Assembly: GCF_009649175.1 (NCBI RefSeq)
Contig: NZ_WJPO01000025.1
Span: 1 to 58,787, forward strand
DNA length: 58,787 bases
Origin: Rhodovulum strictum
GTDB taxonomy: Bacteria; Pseudomonadota; Alphaproteobacteria; Rhodobacterales; Rhodobacteraceae
Direction: 5' to 3'
Made by a program: the position numbers and the translations under genes. Positions 49,517 to 58,767 of the stretch are shown here, piece by piece; positions within the stretch are counted from its first letter, which is position 1, and the number at the start of each line of letters is the position of its first letter. The notes under the pieces were generated by a model. That model worked only from the letters and a program-made list of their open reading frames with translations. It had not been told where the DNA came from and ran no database searches.

Positions 49517-50938
49517 ATGCCCGACGCCTCTCCGATCCTGTGGTGGGTCCGCCGCGACCTGCGCCTGGCGGACAATCCCGCGCTGGCGGCGGCCTGCCGT
49601 TCGGGCCGCCCGGTGATCCCGGTCTTCATCCATGACGAGCTGGTGGCGGGTCTGGGTGCGGCGGCGAAATGGCGGCTGGGGCAGGGGGTCGAGCATTTCG
49701 CGCGGATTCTGGGCGCGCGCAATTCGCGGCTGATCCTGCGTCGCGGCGCGGCGCTGGAGGTGCTGCGCGCGCTGGTGGCCGAGACCGGGGCGGGCGCGGT
49801 GATCTGGTCGCGCGCCTATGACCCCGACAGCGTTGCCCGCGACAAGGCGGTGAAGGCCGAGCTTAGCGCCGACGGGATCGAGGCGCGGTCGGTTCCGGGG
49901 TTCCTGCTGTTCGAGCCCTGGACGGTCGAGACCGGGCAGGGGGCGTTCTATCGGGTCTATACCCCGTTCTGGAAGGCGGTGCGCGACCGCCCCGTGGCCG
50001 AGCCGCAGCCCGCGCCGGGCATCATACCGCGCCCCGAACGCTGGCCCACCACCGACGAGATCGAGAACTGGCGCATGGCGGCACCGATGCGCCGGGGCGC
50101 CGCGGTCGTCGCGCGCCATGCCCGCATCGGAGAGGAGGCGGCGCAGGACCGGCTGGGCGTCTTTGTCGAGGAACGGATCGCCGACTACAAGGAACGGCGC
50201 GACTTTCCTGCCGCCAATGCCACCTCGCATCTGTCCGAGAACCTGACCTGCGGCGAGATCTCGCCCCGCACCCTCTGGCATGCGGGGCTGGCGGCGATGG
50301 ATGCGGGCAAGGCGGGCGCCGAGCATTTCCTCAAGGAAGTCGTCTGGCGCGAATTCGCCTGGCATCTGATGTGGCACAGCCCGCAGATCGCGACGGCCAA
50401 CTGGCGCGAGGGCTGGGACAGCTTCCCCTGGTCCACCGACGAGACCACCCCCGAGGTGACTGCCTGGAAACAGGGCCGCACCGGCATCCCGCTGGTCGAT
50501 GCCGGGATGCGCGAGATGTATGTCACGGGCAGGATGCACAACCGCACAAGGATGATCGTCGCCTCCTACCTGACCAAGCATCTGATGACCCATTGGCAGG
50601 TCGGGCTTAGATGGTTCGCCGATCATCTGACAGACTGGGATCCGGCGGCGAATGCGATGGGCTGGCAATGGGTTGCGGGCTCTGGCCCCGATGCGGCGCC
50701 CTATTTCCGCATCTTCAACCCGGTCAGCCAGGTGGCGAAGTTCGACCCCGATCACGCCTATCTCGACGCCTGGATCGCCGAGGGCCGCGCCCGGCCGTCG
50801 GCCACGGCGCTGTCCTATTTCGAGGCGGTGCCGCTGTCCTGGGGACTGTCGCCTGACGACAGCTATCCCGCCCCGATCGTCAGCGCAGAGGAGGGGCGCC
50901 GCCGCGCCCTGGCCGCCTATGAGGCGCGCAGCGGCTGA
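49517..50938 (+). CDS. phrB: Deoxyribodipyrimidine photo-lyase (class I cryptochrome/photolyase family)
   Basis: 473 residues. The N-terminal antenna domain opens ILWWVRRDLRLADNPAL, and the FAD domain carries TSHLSENLTCGEISPR, EFAWHLMWHSP, GMREMYVTGRMHNRTRMIVASYLTKHL and DPAANAMGWQWVAGSGPDAAPYFRIFNP, the CPD photolyase signature with Trp-rich electron path. Repairs UV cyclobutane dimers using blue light. In Rhodobacter sphaeroides a photolyase gene beside a CFA-type gene belongs to the RpoE singlet-oxygen response, and the same pair is found here, but I see no clear ECF promoter in the short gaps. Confidence 0.94.
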   Translation: MPDASPILWWVRRDLRLADNPALAAACRSGRPVIPVFIHDELVAGLGAAAKWRLGQGVEHFARILGARNSRLILRRGAALEVLRALVAETGAGAVIWSRAYDPDSVARDKAVKAELSADGIEARSVPGFLLFEPWTVETGQGAFYRVYTPFWKAVRDRPVAEPQPAPGIIPRPERWPTTDEIENWRMAAPMRRGAAVVARHARIGEEAAQDRLGVFVEERIADYKERRDFPAANATSHLSENLTCGEISPRTLWHAGLAAMDAGKAGAEHFLKEVVWREFAWHLMWHSPQIATANWREGWDSFPWSTDETTPEVTAWKQGRTGIPLVDAGMREMYVTGRMHNRTRMIVASYLTKHLMTHWQVGLRWFADHLTDWDPAANAMGWQWVAGSGPDAAPYFRIFNPVSQVAKFDPDHAYLDAWIAEGRARPSATALSYFEAVPLSWGLSPDDSYPAPIVSAEEGRRRALAAYEARSG

Positions 50939-51003
50939 GAGGCATTGCGCGGCCGCGCGTGCATCTGCAAGAAAACCAATAAAAGGGGAACGAGGGAGCC
51001 GGG

Positions 51004-52215
51004 ATGAGTGTCCTGACAACGACAAGAGGGCAGGCCAACCTGCCGCGCTATTTTTCGCAGGTTTTCGATGTGGCCTGTTCCATGGGCCATGGGCGGCTGG
51101 ATTTCGTGCTGCCCGACGGGCGGCGGTTCCGCGCCGAGGGGCGCGCCCCGGGGCCGGTGGCGGAACTCGACATCCACGATCCGGACGTCTTTGCCCGGCT
51201 GATCCGCGAGGGCGATCTGGGCTTTTGCGAAGCCTATCTGGACGAGGGATGGTCCACGCCGGACCTGATGGCCTTCATGGATCTGGTCCATGCCGACAAT
51301 GACGAACTGTTCGACGGCTTCCCCGGCATGGGGCTGGTGCGCGCCTATGAGCGGTTCCGCTTCTGGCTGCAACGCAACACAAGACGCCAGGCCAGGAAGA
51401 ACATCGCCGCCCATTACGATCTGGGCAATGATTTCTACGGGCTCTGGCTTGACGAGAGCATGACCTATTCCTCGGCGATGTTTCTGACCGGCCAGGAAAG
51501 CCTGGAGGCGGCGCAGGAACGAAAGTACGCCTCGATGGTCGATGAAATGGGGGTGAAGCCCGGCGATCATGTGCTGGAAATCGGCTGCGGCTGGGGTGGG
51601 TTCGCGGAATATGCCGCCGGCAAGCGGGGCTTGCGCGTGACCGGCTTGACGATCAGCCGCGAACAGCACGATTACGCGGTCGAGCGCATCCGCCGCGCGG
51701 GGCTGTCGGACCGGGTCGAGATCAGGTTGCAGGATTACCGCGACGAGGCCGGGCGCTATGACGGCATCGCCTCGATCGAGATGTTCGAGGCGGTGGGCGA
51801 GAAATATTGGCCGGTCTATTTCGCCAAGCTGCTCGACTGCATGAACCCGGGCAGCCGGGCGACGCTTCAGATCATCACCGTGCAGGAACGCCGCTTCGAG
51901 ATTTACCGCAAGGGCGTGGATTTCATCCAGAAATACATCTTCCCCGGCGGCATGCTGCCCAGCCACACGATCCTTGGTGATCTGGCGCGGGCCGCCGAGC
52001 TTGAGGTGACCCGCTCGGTCGAGTTCGGCGAAAGCTATTCGCTGACGCTGCGCCGCTGGCACGAGACGTTCAACGCCCGCTGGGACGAGGTGTCGGCGCT
52101 GGGCTTCGATGCGCGCTTCCGGCGCATGTGGAACATGTATCTCACATCTTGCGCGGCGACCTTCCACAGCGGAAACTGCGACGTGACCCAGTTCACCGTC
52201 ACGAGACCCGCCTGA
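51004..52215 (+). CDS. Cyclopropane-fatty-acyl-phospholipid synthase-type methyltransferase
   Basis: 403 residues. Core blocks are NIAAHYDLGNDFYGLWLDESMTYSSAMF, the SAM motif VLEIGCGWGGFAEYAA, LTISREQHDYA, FEAVGEKYWPVYF, and YIFPGGMLPSHTIL. Acts on lipid acyl chains at the membrane using SAM. It may be the CFA synthase proper or the furan-fatty-acid (UfaM-type) or CfaA paralogue regulated by singlet oxygen in Rhodobacter. GAGGGAGCCGGG precedes the ATG. Photolyase is 65 bases upstream and trgA starts three bases after its stop, so they are likely co-transcribed. Confidence 0.92.
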   Translation: MSVLTTTRGQANLPRYFSQVFDVACSMGHGRLDFVLPDGRRFRAEGRAPGPVAELDIHDPDVFARLIREGDLGFCEAYLDEGWSTPDLMAFMDLVHADNDELFDGFPGMGLVRAYERFRFWLQRNTRRQARKNIAAHYDLGNDFYGLWLDESMTYSSAMFLTGQESLEAAQERKYASMVDEMGVKPGDHVLEIGCGWGGFAEYAAGKRGLRVTGLTISREQHDYAVERIRRAGLSDRVEIRLQDYRDEAGRYDGIASIEMFEAVGEKYWPVYFAKLLDCMNPGSRATLQIITVQERRFEIYRKGVDFIQKYIFPGGMLPSHTILGDLARAAELEVTRSVEFGESYSLTLRRWHETFNARWDEVSALGFDARFRRMWNMYLTSCAATFHSGNCDVTQFTVTRPA

Positions 52216-52218
52216 TCC

Positions 52219-52662
52219 ATGCCCACCGCCGCCAAACTCGTCGCTGCCCTGCTGTTCGCAGCGGTGGCGTGGTTCACCTCGGACGCCCTTGTTCCGGTGT
52301 TTCCCGAGGGCACGAACCTGGGCAAGTTCACCTATGTGAACACTGCGATCGGGCTGCTGGCGGGCTGGTTAGTGATGGGGCGTCTCGCGGGCGAGGGCTA
52401 TGGGGTGGCGGTGGCCTCGGGGGTGCGCACCTCGGCGGTTCTGGCCTTCTATGCGCTGCTGGCCCATTCGATCTACGAGATGCTGCGCATGGCCACGCGG
52501 CTGCGCTTTGACGGGATCATGGATGCGCTGACCGGCACGGTCGAGTTGATGGCCAGGAACGGCCTGATGCTGGTCACCGCCCCGGTAGCAATGGGGATCC
52601 TTGTCGGCGGGGGGATTCTGGCCGCCATTGTCGTCGAGTTCATAGCGCATCGCTGGAACTGA
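52219..52662 (+). CDS. trgA: TrgA family membrane protein (tellurite resistance locus)
   Basis: 147 residues, four helices: KLVAALLFAAVAWFTSDALV, TAIGLLAGWLVMG, TSAVLAFYALLAHSIYEML, and LVTAPVAMGILVGGGILAAIVVEF. Matches the TrgA pattern. In Rhodobacter sphaeroides trgA, trgB and cysK form a locus that supports high-level tellurite resistance, and the same order is present here. The biochemical role of TrgA itself is not known. Starts three bases after the CFA-type gene. Confidence 0.85.
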   Translation: MPTAAKLVAALLFAAVAWFTSDALVPVFPEGTNLGKFTYVNTAIGLLAGWLVMGRLAGEGYGVAVASGVRTSAVLAFYALLAHSIYEMLRMATRLRFDGIMDALTGTVELMARNGLMLVTAPVAMGILVGGGILAAIVVEFIAHRWN

Positions 52663-52675
52663 GGGGGGCGTCCTG
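52661..52675 (+). promoter_or_regulatory. Shine-Dalgarno site and CTG start of trgB
   Basis: GAGGGGGG (52661-52668) is five or so bases before CTG at 52673. There is no ATG, GTG or TTG in frame at usable spacing before the conserved YGTL motif of the first domain, so CTG is the best start for this gene. Confidence 0.55.
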
Positions 52676-53800
52676 GACCGGCTGTTCTTTTACGGCACGC
52701 TCTGCCATGTGCCGCTTCTGGCCCGCGTTCTGGACCGGGCCGAGACAGACCTTGTGCTGACGCCCGCCCGTCTGGCCGATCATGCGGTCCGCTGGGTCGA
52801 GGGCGAAAGCTTTCCCGCGATCCACCCCGCGCCGGGTGCGGTGGCCGAAGGGCTCTGTCTTGAGGATGTGGGGCCGGAGGCGCGCGCGCGTCTGGACTAT
52901 TACGAGGGCGGCTATGGCTATGCGCTGGCCGCGGTGACGGTCGAGACCGCCGCAGGCCCGCGCGCGGCGCAGGTCTATCTGCCCCGCGGCCCCGCCCCGC
53001 AGACCGGCGCGGCCTGGAACCTGGCCGAGTGGCAGGCGCACTGGGGCGAGATTGCGACCCTCGCCGCCGATGAGGTGATGCTGGGCTATCCCGGCCGCGA
53101 TCCTGCCGTTAATGCAAGGCGTTACCGGATGATCCTTGCACGCGCCGCCGCCCGCATCCGGGCCCGTGAACCGGCGCCTGCGACCCTGCGCCGTCCCACG
53201 CGGCCCGGCGATATCCAGGAACTCGCGCGCAGCCAGCCCTATGCCAATTTCTTTGCGGTCGAGGAATACGATTTCCGCCATCGCCGCTTTGACGGGGCAT
53301 GGAGCCCGGCGGTGAACCGCGCTGCCTTCTTCTCGGCCGATGCGGCCACGGTGCTGCCCTATGACCCGGCGCGCGATGCGGTGCTGCTGATCGAACAGTT
53401 CCGCGTCGGCCCCTATGGCAGGGGCGACAGCGAATGCTGGTCGATCGAGGCCATTGCCGGGCTGATCGACCCCGGCGAGACGCCCGAGACCACCGTGCGG
53501 CGCGAGGCGGTCGAGGAGGCGGGGATCACGCTGGGCACCCTGCACAGGGTCTATGGCTACTATCCGTCCCCGGGCGCCAAGACCGAGTTCATCTATTCCT
53601 TCGTCGCCGAGGCCGACCTGCCCGAAGGCAGCGGCGGGCTGGGCGGGCTGGCCGCCGAGGACGAGGATATCCGCGCCCATGTCGTGCCCCTTGCCCGCGC
53701 GATGGACCTGATCGAGACCGGCGAGATCGGCAATGCCCCGCTGATCCTGTCGCTGCTGTGGCTTGCACGGAACCGTGAGAGGCTGCGCCCTTCGCCTTGA
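52673..53800 (+). CDS. trgB: TrgB: gamma-glutamylcyclotransferase-like plus NUDIX domains
   Basis: 375 residues from an inferred CTG start. The N-terminal domain (1-150) has LFFYGTLCHVPLL, the GGCT-fold YGTL loop, and the acidic LDYYEGGYGYAL that forms its pocket. The C-terminal NUDIX domain (about 170-375) shows AATVLPYDPARDAVLLIEQFRVG, IAGLIDPGETPETTVRREAVEEAG (Nudix box) and YPSPGAKTEFIY, as in ADP-ribose pyrophosphatases. Starting at the next in-frame GTG (52709) would delete the YGTL strand. The pairing of a glutathione-type and an ADP-ribose-type domain suggests clearing of stress-made metabolites; substrates are unknown. Confidence 0.85.
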   Translation: MDRLFFYGTLCHVPLLARVLDRAETDLVLTPARLADHAVRWVEGESFPAIHPAPGAVAEGLCLEDVGPEARARLDYYEGGYGYALAAVTVETAAGPRAAQVYLPRGPAPQTGAAWNLAEWQAHWGEIATLAADEVMLGYPGRDPAVNARRYRMILARAAARIRAREPAPATLRRPTRPGDIQELARSQPYANFFAVEEYDFRHRRFDGAWSPAVNRAAFFSADAATVLPYDPARDAVLLIEQFRVGPYGRGDSECWSIEAIAGLIDPGETPETTVRREAVEEAGITLGTLHRVYGYYPSPGAKTEFIYSFVAEADLPEGSGGLGGLAAEDEDIRAHVVPLARAMDLIETGEIGNAPLILSLLWLARNRERLRPSP

Positions 53801-53851
53801 GTTCCCGCGCCTGCCCCCGTAGCACTATACGAAACGGGAGGCGAAGGGCGC

Positions 53852-54883
53852 ATGGATATCGGCAGGGATCTTGCGGGTCTGATCGGCAACACGCCGCTTC
53901 TGCGGCTGAACGGCCCGTCCGAGGCGACGGGCTGCGAGATACTCGGCAAGGCCGAGTTCATGAATCCCGGCCAGTCGGTCAAGGACCGGGCCGCGCTGTG
54001 GATCATCCGCGATGCGGTGGCGCGCGGCGCGCTGCGGCCCGGCGGCACCATCGTCGAGGGCACGGCGGGCAATACCGGCATCGGGCTGGCGCTGGTTGGC
54101 GCGTCGATGGGCTTTCGCACGGTCATCGTGATCCCCGAGACGCAAAGCCAGGAAAAGAAGGACATGCTGCGGCTGGCCGGCGCCGCGCTGGTCGAGGTTC
54201 CCGCCGCGCCCTATTCGAACCCGAACAATTTCGTGCGCTACTCGGCCCGGCTGGCCGCGCGTCTGGCCGAGACCGAACCGAACGGCGCGGTCTGGGCGAA
54301 CCAGTTCGACAATGTGGCCAACCGTCAGGCCCATCTCGACAGCACCGGCCCCGAGATCTGGGACCAGACCGGGGGCAGGGTGGACGGCTTCATCTGCGCG
54401 GTGGGCTCGGGCGGTACGCTGGCGGGGGTGGCAATGGCGTTGCAGCCCCGCGGCGTGAAAATCGGTCTGGCCGATCCCGAGGGGGCCGCGCTTTACAGCC
54501 ATTACACCACGGGCGTTCTGAAATCCGAAGGCTCGTCGATCACCGAGGGGATCGGACAGGGCCGGATCACCGCCAATCTGGAGGGGCTGACGCCCGATTT
54601 CTGCTGCCGCGTCCCGGACAGCGAGGCGCTGCCCGTCGTCTTTGACCTGCTTGAAAAGGAAGGGCTTTGCCTTGGCGGCTCGTCCGGGATCAACGTGGCG
54701 GGCGCGATGCGCATGGCGCGCGAGATGGGGCCGGGGCATACCATCGTGACCGTGCTGTGCGACTACGGCACACGCTATCAGTCGCGCCTGTTCAACCCCG
54801 CCTTCCTGCGCGAAAAGGGCCTGCCGGTGCCGCATTGGCTGGACGGCCCAACCCGTGCGCTGCCCGCGATGTTCGAGGCATGA
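53852..54883 (+). CDS. cysK: Cysteine synthase A-type O-acetylserine sulfhydrylase
   Basis: 343 residues. PLP Lys44 in NPGQSVKDRAA, the substrate loop EGTAGNTGIG, phosphate loop GSGGTLAGVA, and GGSSGINVAGAM near the end. Makes cysteine from O-acetylserine and sulfide. A ~15-residue C-terminal extension relative to E. coli CysK and the locus order suggest the trg-linked copy rather than the main biosynthetic one. GGGAGGCGAAGGGCGC lies before the ATG. The stop overlaps the channel gene by four bases (ATGA). Confidence 0.93.
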   Translation: MDIGRDLAGLIGNTPLLRLNGPSEATGCEILGKAEFMNPGQSVKDRAALWIIRDAVARGALRPGGTIVEGTAGNTGIGLALVGASMGFRTVIVIPETQSQEKKDMLRLAGAALVEVPAAPYSNPNNFVRYSARLAARLAETEPNGAVWANQFDNVANRQAHLDSTGPEIWDQTGGRVDGFICAVGSGGTLAGVAMALQPRGVKIGLADPEGAALYSHYTTGVLKSEGSSITEGIGQGRITANLEGLTPDFCCRVPDSEALPVVFDLLEKEGLCLGGSSGINVAGAMRMAREMGPGHTIVTVLCDYGTRYQSRLFNPAFLREKGLPVPHWLDGPTRALPAMFEA

Positions 54884-57360
54884 CGCGCCTCGTTCGGGTC
54901 TTTGCGCTGGTCCTGCTGGCCGCGCTTGCCGCGCCCGGGCTGGCGCCGCCGGGCCTTGCCCAGCAATCCGCCCCCGCGGCCGAGGACGCCACGCTGGACC
55001 TTGGCGCCTGGGAACAGCTTGCCTCCCGCGCCGAGCAGGCGCTGGCATCTGGCCGCGACAGCGATGCCGCGCTGGCCGAGCTGCGGGCGCAGCTTGTCGA
55101 CTGGCGCACCCGGCTTCTGACCGCGCAGGGCACCAATGCGGCGCGGATCAAGACGCTGCGCGACCAGATCGCCGCGCTTGGCCCCGCACCGCCCGAGGGC
55201 GAGACCGAGCCCGCCGAGATCGCCGCGCGCCGGGCCGAACTGAACCGCCAGCTTGCCGACATGCAGGCCCCAGCACTTCGGGCGGTCGAGGCGCATAGCC
55301 GTGCCGACGGGTTGATCCGCGAAATCGACGCCGTGATCCGCGAGCGCCAGACCAGCAAGCTTCTGGAACTCGGGCCGATGCCCTTCAACCCGACGAACTG
55401 GGCAATGGGCGCCGAGGCGCTGCGCCAGACCGGCATGGCGATGTTCGTCGAACTGGCCGAAGCCTGGACCACCCCGGCGGGACGCGACACGTTCCGCGAG
55501 GATCTGCCCGTCACGATCCTGTTCCTGGCCATGGCGGGCGTGCTGCTGGCCCGCGGGCGGCGCTGGATGGAACAGTTGTCGGACCGGCTGATCCATACCA
55601 GCCGCAGCCGGGGGCGGACGGTCTTTTCCTCGTTGCTGTCGCTGGGCCAGATCGTGCTGCCGACGCTGGGGCTGGTGCTGCTGGTGGCCGCGCTGCGGTC
55701 GACCGGACTGGCCGGGGACAGGGTCTCGGAGGTTCTGGCGGCGATCCCGATCCTGGGCCTGACCTTTTTTACCGCGCGCTGGCTGGGTGGCCGCGTCTTT
55801 GCCGATCACTCGGTCTCGCGCCGCCTGTTCGACCTGCCGCCCGAGCGCATGACCGAGGCGCGTTTCCACGCCAAGGGCATGGGGTTTGTGATCGTGCTGG
55901 CCGGGCTGCTGGGCCTGTTGGGCGAGATCGGCGATTTCCCCCGCGAAGCCAGAACGGTGCTTGGCCTGCCGCTGGTGGTGGCGGGGGGGCTTCTGCTGAT
56001 CCGCGTGGGCCAGATCCTGCGCGCACAGGCCCGGATCGTGCCCGAGGGCGACCAGACGCGCCCCTATCGCAACCGGGTGATCGGGCTGATCGGCCGCGCG
56101 GCGATTGGCTTCGGTCTGCTCGGCCCCGTGCTGGGGGCGATTGGCTACAAGGAGGCGGCGGATTTCCTGACCTATCCACCGATCCTGACGCTGGCGCTTC
56201 TGGGCCTTCTGATGGTGCTGCAACGGTTCGTGGGCGATCTTTATGCGCTGCTGATCGGGCAGGACGATTCCGAAAGCGCCTCGGACGCGCTGATCCCGGT
56301 GCTGATCGGGCTGATGCTGGCCGTGCTGGCGCTGCCGGTGCTGGCGCTGATCTGGGGCGCGCGGGTGGCCGACCTGACAGAGATCTGGGCGCGCTTCACC
56401 ACCGGCTTCGCGCTGGGCGACACCCGCATCTCGCCCGCCGATTTCCTGACCTTCGCCATCGTCTTTGCCATCGGCTACGGGCTGACGCGGCTGGTGCAGG
56501 GCACGCTGCGCACCACGGTCCTGCCCAAGACCAGGATCGACCCGGGCGGGCAGACCGCCATCGTCTCGGGGCTGGGCTATGTCGGGATCTTCCTGGCCGC
56601 ACTGGTCGCGATCACCACCGCGGGCATCGACCTGTCCTCGCTGGCCATCGTCGCCGGGGCGCTGTCGGTGGGCATCGGCTTCGGGCTGCGCACCGTGGTC
56701 GAGAATTTCGTCTCGGGCATCATCCTGCTGATCGAGCGCCCGATCAGCCAGGGTGACTGGATCGAGGTCGGTGGCGTGATGGGCACCGTCCAGGACATTT
56801 CGGTGCGCTCGACCCGGATCCAGACCTTCGACTGGACCGACGTGATCGTGCCCAATGCCGATCTGATCTCGGGGCGAGTGACGAACTGGACCCGGCAGAA
56901 CCTGACCGGACGGGTGATCCTCAAGGTCGGCGTCGCCTATGGCTCCGACACCCGCAAGGTCGAGAGGGTGCTGCGAGAGATCGGCGAGGCGCATCCCCTG
57001 GCGATGATCAACCCGCCGCCATCGGTGGTGTTCCAGGGCTTCGGCTCGGACGCGCTGGAATTCGAGCTGCGCGTGGTGCTGCGCGACATCAATTACGGCC
57101 TGTCGGTCCGGACCGAGCTGAACCACGAGATCGCCCGGCGCTTTACCGAAGAGGGGATCGACCTGCCCTTTGCCCAGCGCGACATCTGGCTGCGCAACCC
57201 CGAGGTGCTGGTGGGGCTGCTCGGCCCGGCCGCCGCCGCCCAGGGCCCCGCCCCGCCGCCACCGCCCCGCCAGGAGGACGAGCCCCAGCCCGAGCCGCAA
57301 GACGACTTAGGCGATGGACCCGAGGATGCCGGCGGCCCCGATAGCGGCGGACCCCGGTGA
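54880..57360 (+). CDS. Large MscS-family mechanosensitive channel with DUF3772 N-terminal domain
   Basis: 826 residues. Signal peptide ([19 protein letters not shown]), then a periplasmic coiled-coil region (about 40-170, DUF3772-type: [20 protein letters not shown]), around ten membrane helices from ~185 to 610, and the MscS core with pore helix [29 protein letters not shown], the beta domain [33 protein letters not shown] and a C-terminal cytosolic vestibule. A Pro- and Asp/Glu-rich tail ([18 protein letters not shown]) ends it. Releases solutes on osmotic downshock; KefA/MscK-like in size. Cotranslated with cysK. Confidence 0.92.
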   Translation: MTRLVRVFALVLLAALAAPGLAPPGLAQQSAPAAEDATLDLGAWEQLASRAEQALASGRDSDAALAELRAQLVDWRTRLLTAQGTNAARIKTLRDQIAALGPAPPEGETEPAEIAARRAELNRQLADMQAPALRAVEAHSRADGLIREIDAVIRERQTSKLLELGPMPFNPTNWAMGAEALRQTGMAMFVELAEAWTTPAGRDTFREDLPVTILFLAMAGVLLARGRRWMEQLSDRLIHTSRSRGRTVFSSLLSLGQIVLPTLGLVLLVAALRSTGLAGDRVSEVLAAIPILGLTFFTARWLGGRVFADHSVSRRLFDLPPERMTEARFHAKGMGFVIVLAGLLGLLGEIGDFPREARTVLGLPLVVAGGLLLIRVGQILRAQARIVPEGDQTRPYRNRVIGLIGRAAIGFGLLGPVLGAIGYKEAADFLTYPPILTLALLGLLMVLQRFVGDLYALLIGQDDSESASDALIPVLIGLMLAVLALPVLALIWGARVADLTEIWARFTTGFALGDTRISPADFLTFAIVFAIGYGLTRLVQGTLRTTVLPKTRIDPGGQTAIVSGLGYVGIFLAALVAITTAGIDLSSLAIVAGALSVGIGFGLRTVVENFVSGIILLIERPISQGDWIEVGGVMGTVQDISVRSTRIQTFDWTDVIVPNADLISGRVTNWTRQNLTGRVILKVGVAYGSDTRKVERVLREIGEAHPLAMINPPPSVVFQGFGSDALEFELRVVLRDINYGLSVRTELNHEIARRFTEEGIDLPFAQRDIWLRNPEVLVGLLGPAAAAQGPAPPPPPRQEDEPQPEPQDDLGDGPEDAGGPDSGGPR

Positions 57361-57509
57361 CCGAACCGGTATCCCGGCGCCCCGCGCCGCCAATCGCAAG
57401 GCAATCCTGCCCGTTCACGCGGTCGCAAAGGCGTTCCATACCCCGTGGACGCGCCCGGACAAAGTCGCACTTGCACAAGCCCCCCGCACAAGGGTACAGA
57501 GGCGCCCAC

Positions 57510-57599
57510 GGAGAGGTGGCCGAGTGGTCGAAGGCGCACGCCTGGAAAGTGTGTAGGCGGGAAACCGTCTCCAGGGTTCGAATCCCTGTCTCTCCGCCA
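57510..57599 (+). tRNA. tRNA-Ser (anticodon GGA), CCA encoded
   Basis: GGAGAGG at 57510 pairs with the 3' CTCTCC, followed by discriminator G (57596) and CCA (57597-57599). The anticodon stem CACGC/GTGTG encloses CTGGAAA, giving GGA. A long variable arm after the anticodon stem and a GGTTCGAATCC T-arm are as expected of serine tRNA. The broken integrase gene begins about 70 bases downstream, so its 3' half is the likely attachment site. Confidence 0.96.
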
Positions 57600-57600
57600 T
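57570..57600 (+). other. Probable integration site (attL) in the tRNA-Ser 3' end
   Basis: The T-arm and acceptor end of tRNA-Ser are adjacent to a tyrosine-recombinase gene in the same direction, the usual arrangement after island or prophage insertion. The matching direct repeat would lie beyond the right edge of the window, so this is inference. Confidence 0.45.
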
Positions 57601-57666
57601 TTCCTTCTAAATCAACGACTTAAGAGTTGGACAGGCAAGTGCGACACAAAGTGGAGCACCACGCCC

Positions 57667-58767
57667 ATGAAACTGTCCGCCTTCCTTTCGCCGTCGCGCC
57701 ACGGGGTCTACTATTTTCGCTGGCCCTTGCCTTCGCCCGACCGCAAAAGCCGCCGCACCGTCAGGATTTCCCTGCGCACGAAGTGCCCAGATCGGGCTGG
57801 CGATCTGGCCCGTCATCTTGCATCATGCGGGCGATTGGTTCGGGATAACAAGGCATTGGCGAGGCTCAGACAAGACGAGATGCGCGAGATGGTGCGAAGC
57901 TACTTCGCGGCTTCGCTGGATGCGTATGTCGAGAAGCTGAACGATACCGGCCTGCCGGATCGGTCCCTTGACGCCCTGCGCCAAGAACTCGCTGCCCATG
58001 AGGACGCCGCAGAGGGCCATGAAGACCTGTCGGACATGTTCTTTGACCCGGACGCCTTCCGGGCCTCAGCGGGCCTCACAGACGCGCAATGGGCCGAGAA
58101 TGCCCCGTCCCTGCGCCACGAGATGCGCAAGGCCCGCCGTGACCAGATCAGAGAGTTTCTGAGCCGCGCTGAGAGCCTTGAGGGCTACTCCTTCAGCGAA
58201 CATGCCCAGACCGCGCCGAAGCCGTCACAGGCCCGCTCCGCGTCTCTGAGCGCGGCCATCGCAGATTTCAAAGCCGAGCATGGGCCTCAATGGTCGCAGG
58301 AGATGCGGAACAAGGCGGATGCTTACCTTGCGCTGCTGGTGGAGCATTTCGGACCGGACCGCGCGATGGACCAGATCAGCCGCCAAGACGCCGCCGACAT
58401 GAAGAAGCTGGTTCAATCCCTGCCCGCCAACCGCAAGACCAAGCCCGAAACCCGCGACCTGAGTTTGCAGGACGCCATCGCCGTTCCCGGCTTGCCCAAG
58501 ATGGGTGTGAAGACCGTCAACAGTTACATCGACATGTTCCGCCGCTTCTGGGACTGGGCGGAACGGCACGGGCGCGCGCCTCACAAGCTGTTCGACGGCA
58601 TGAAGGTTGCGAAGGCCAAGCAAGCCGCAGAGAAGCGCAAAGCCTACAGCAAGGAACAGCTTTCCCGCCTCTACGTCGAGTTGACGGAAAACCGGTCCGG
58701 GCTGGTTAAGCCCGGCTTATTCGTCCAATTCGGCCGGAAAAGTTGCGTGCGCCTGAAAGCGCTGTAG
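57667..58767 (+). pseudogene. Tyrosine-type integrase truncated before its catalytic domain
   Basis: 366 residues. LSAFLSPSRHGVYYFRWPLPSPDRKSRR is the DUF6538-type integrase N-terminus, followed by a long helical region and a SAM-like core-binding domain (about 195-330: LSAAIADFKAEHG, AYLALLVEHFGPDRAM, VNSYIDMFRRFWDWAERHGRAPHKLF). After AYSKEQLSRLYVELTENRSGLVK the sequence changes abruptly to PGLFVQFGRKSCVRLKAL and stops, so the catalytic Arg-His-x-x-Arg-Tyr domain is missing. Insertion of another element at about 58700 is the likely cause, since neither other forward frame restores integrase-like sequence. The protein would be inactive as a recombinase. Confidence 0.7.
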
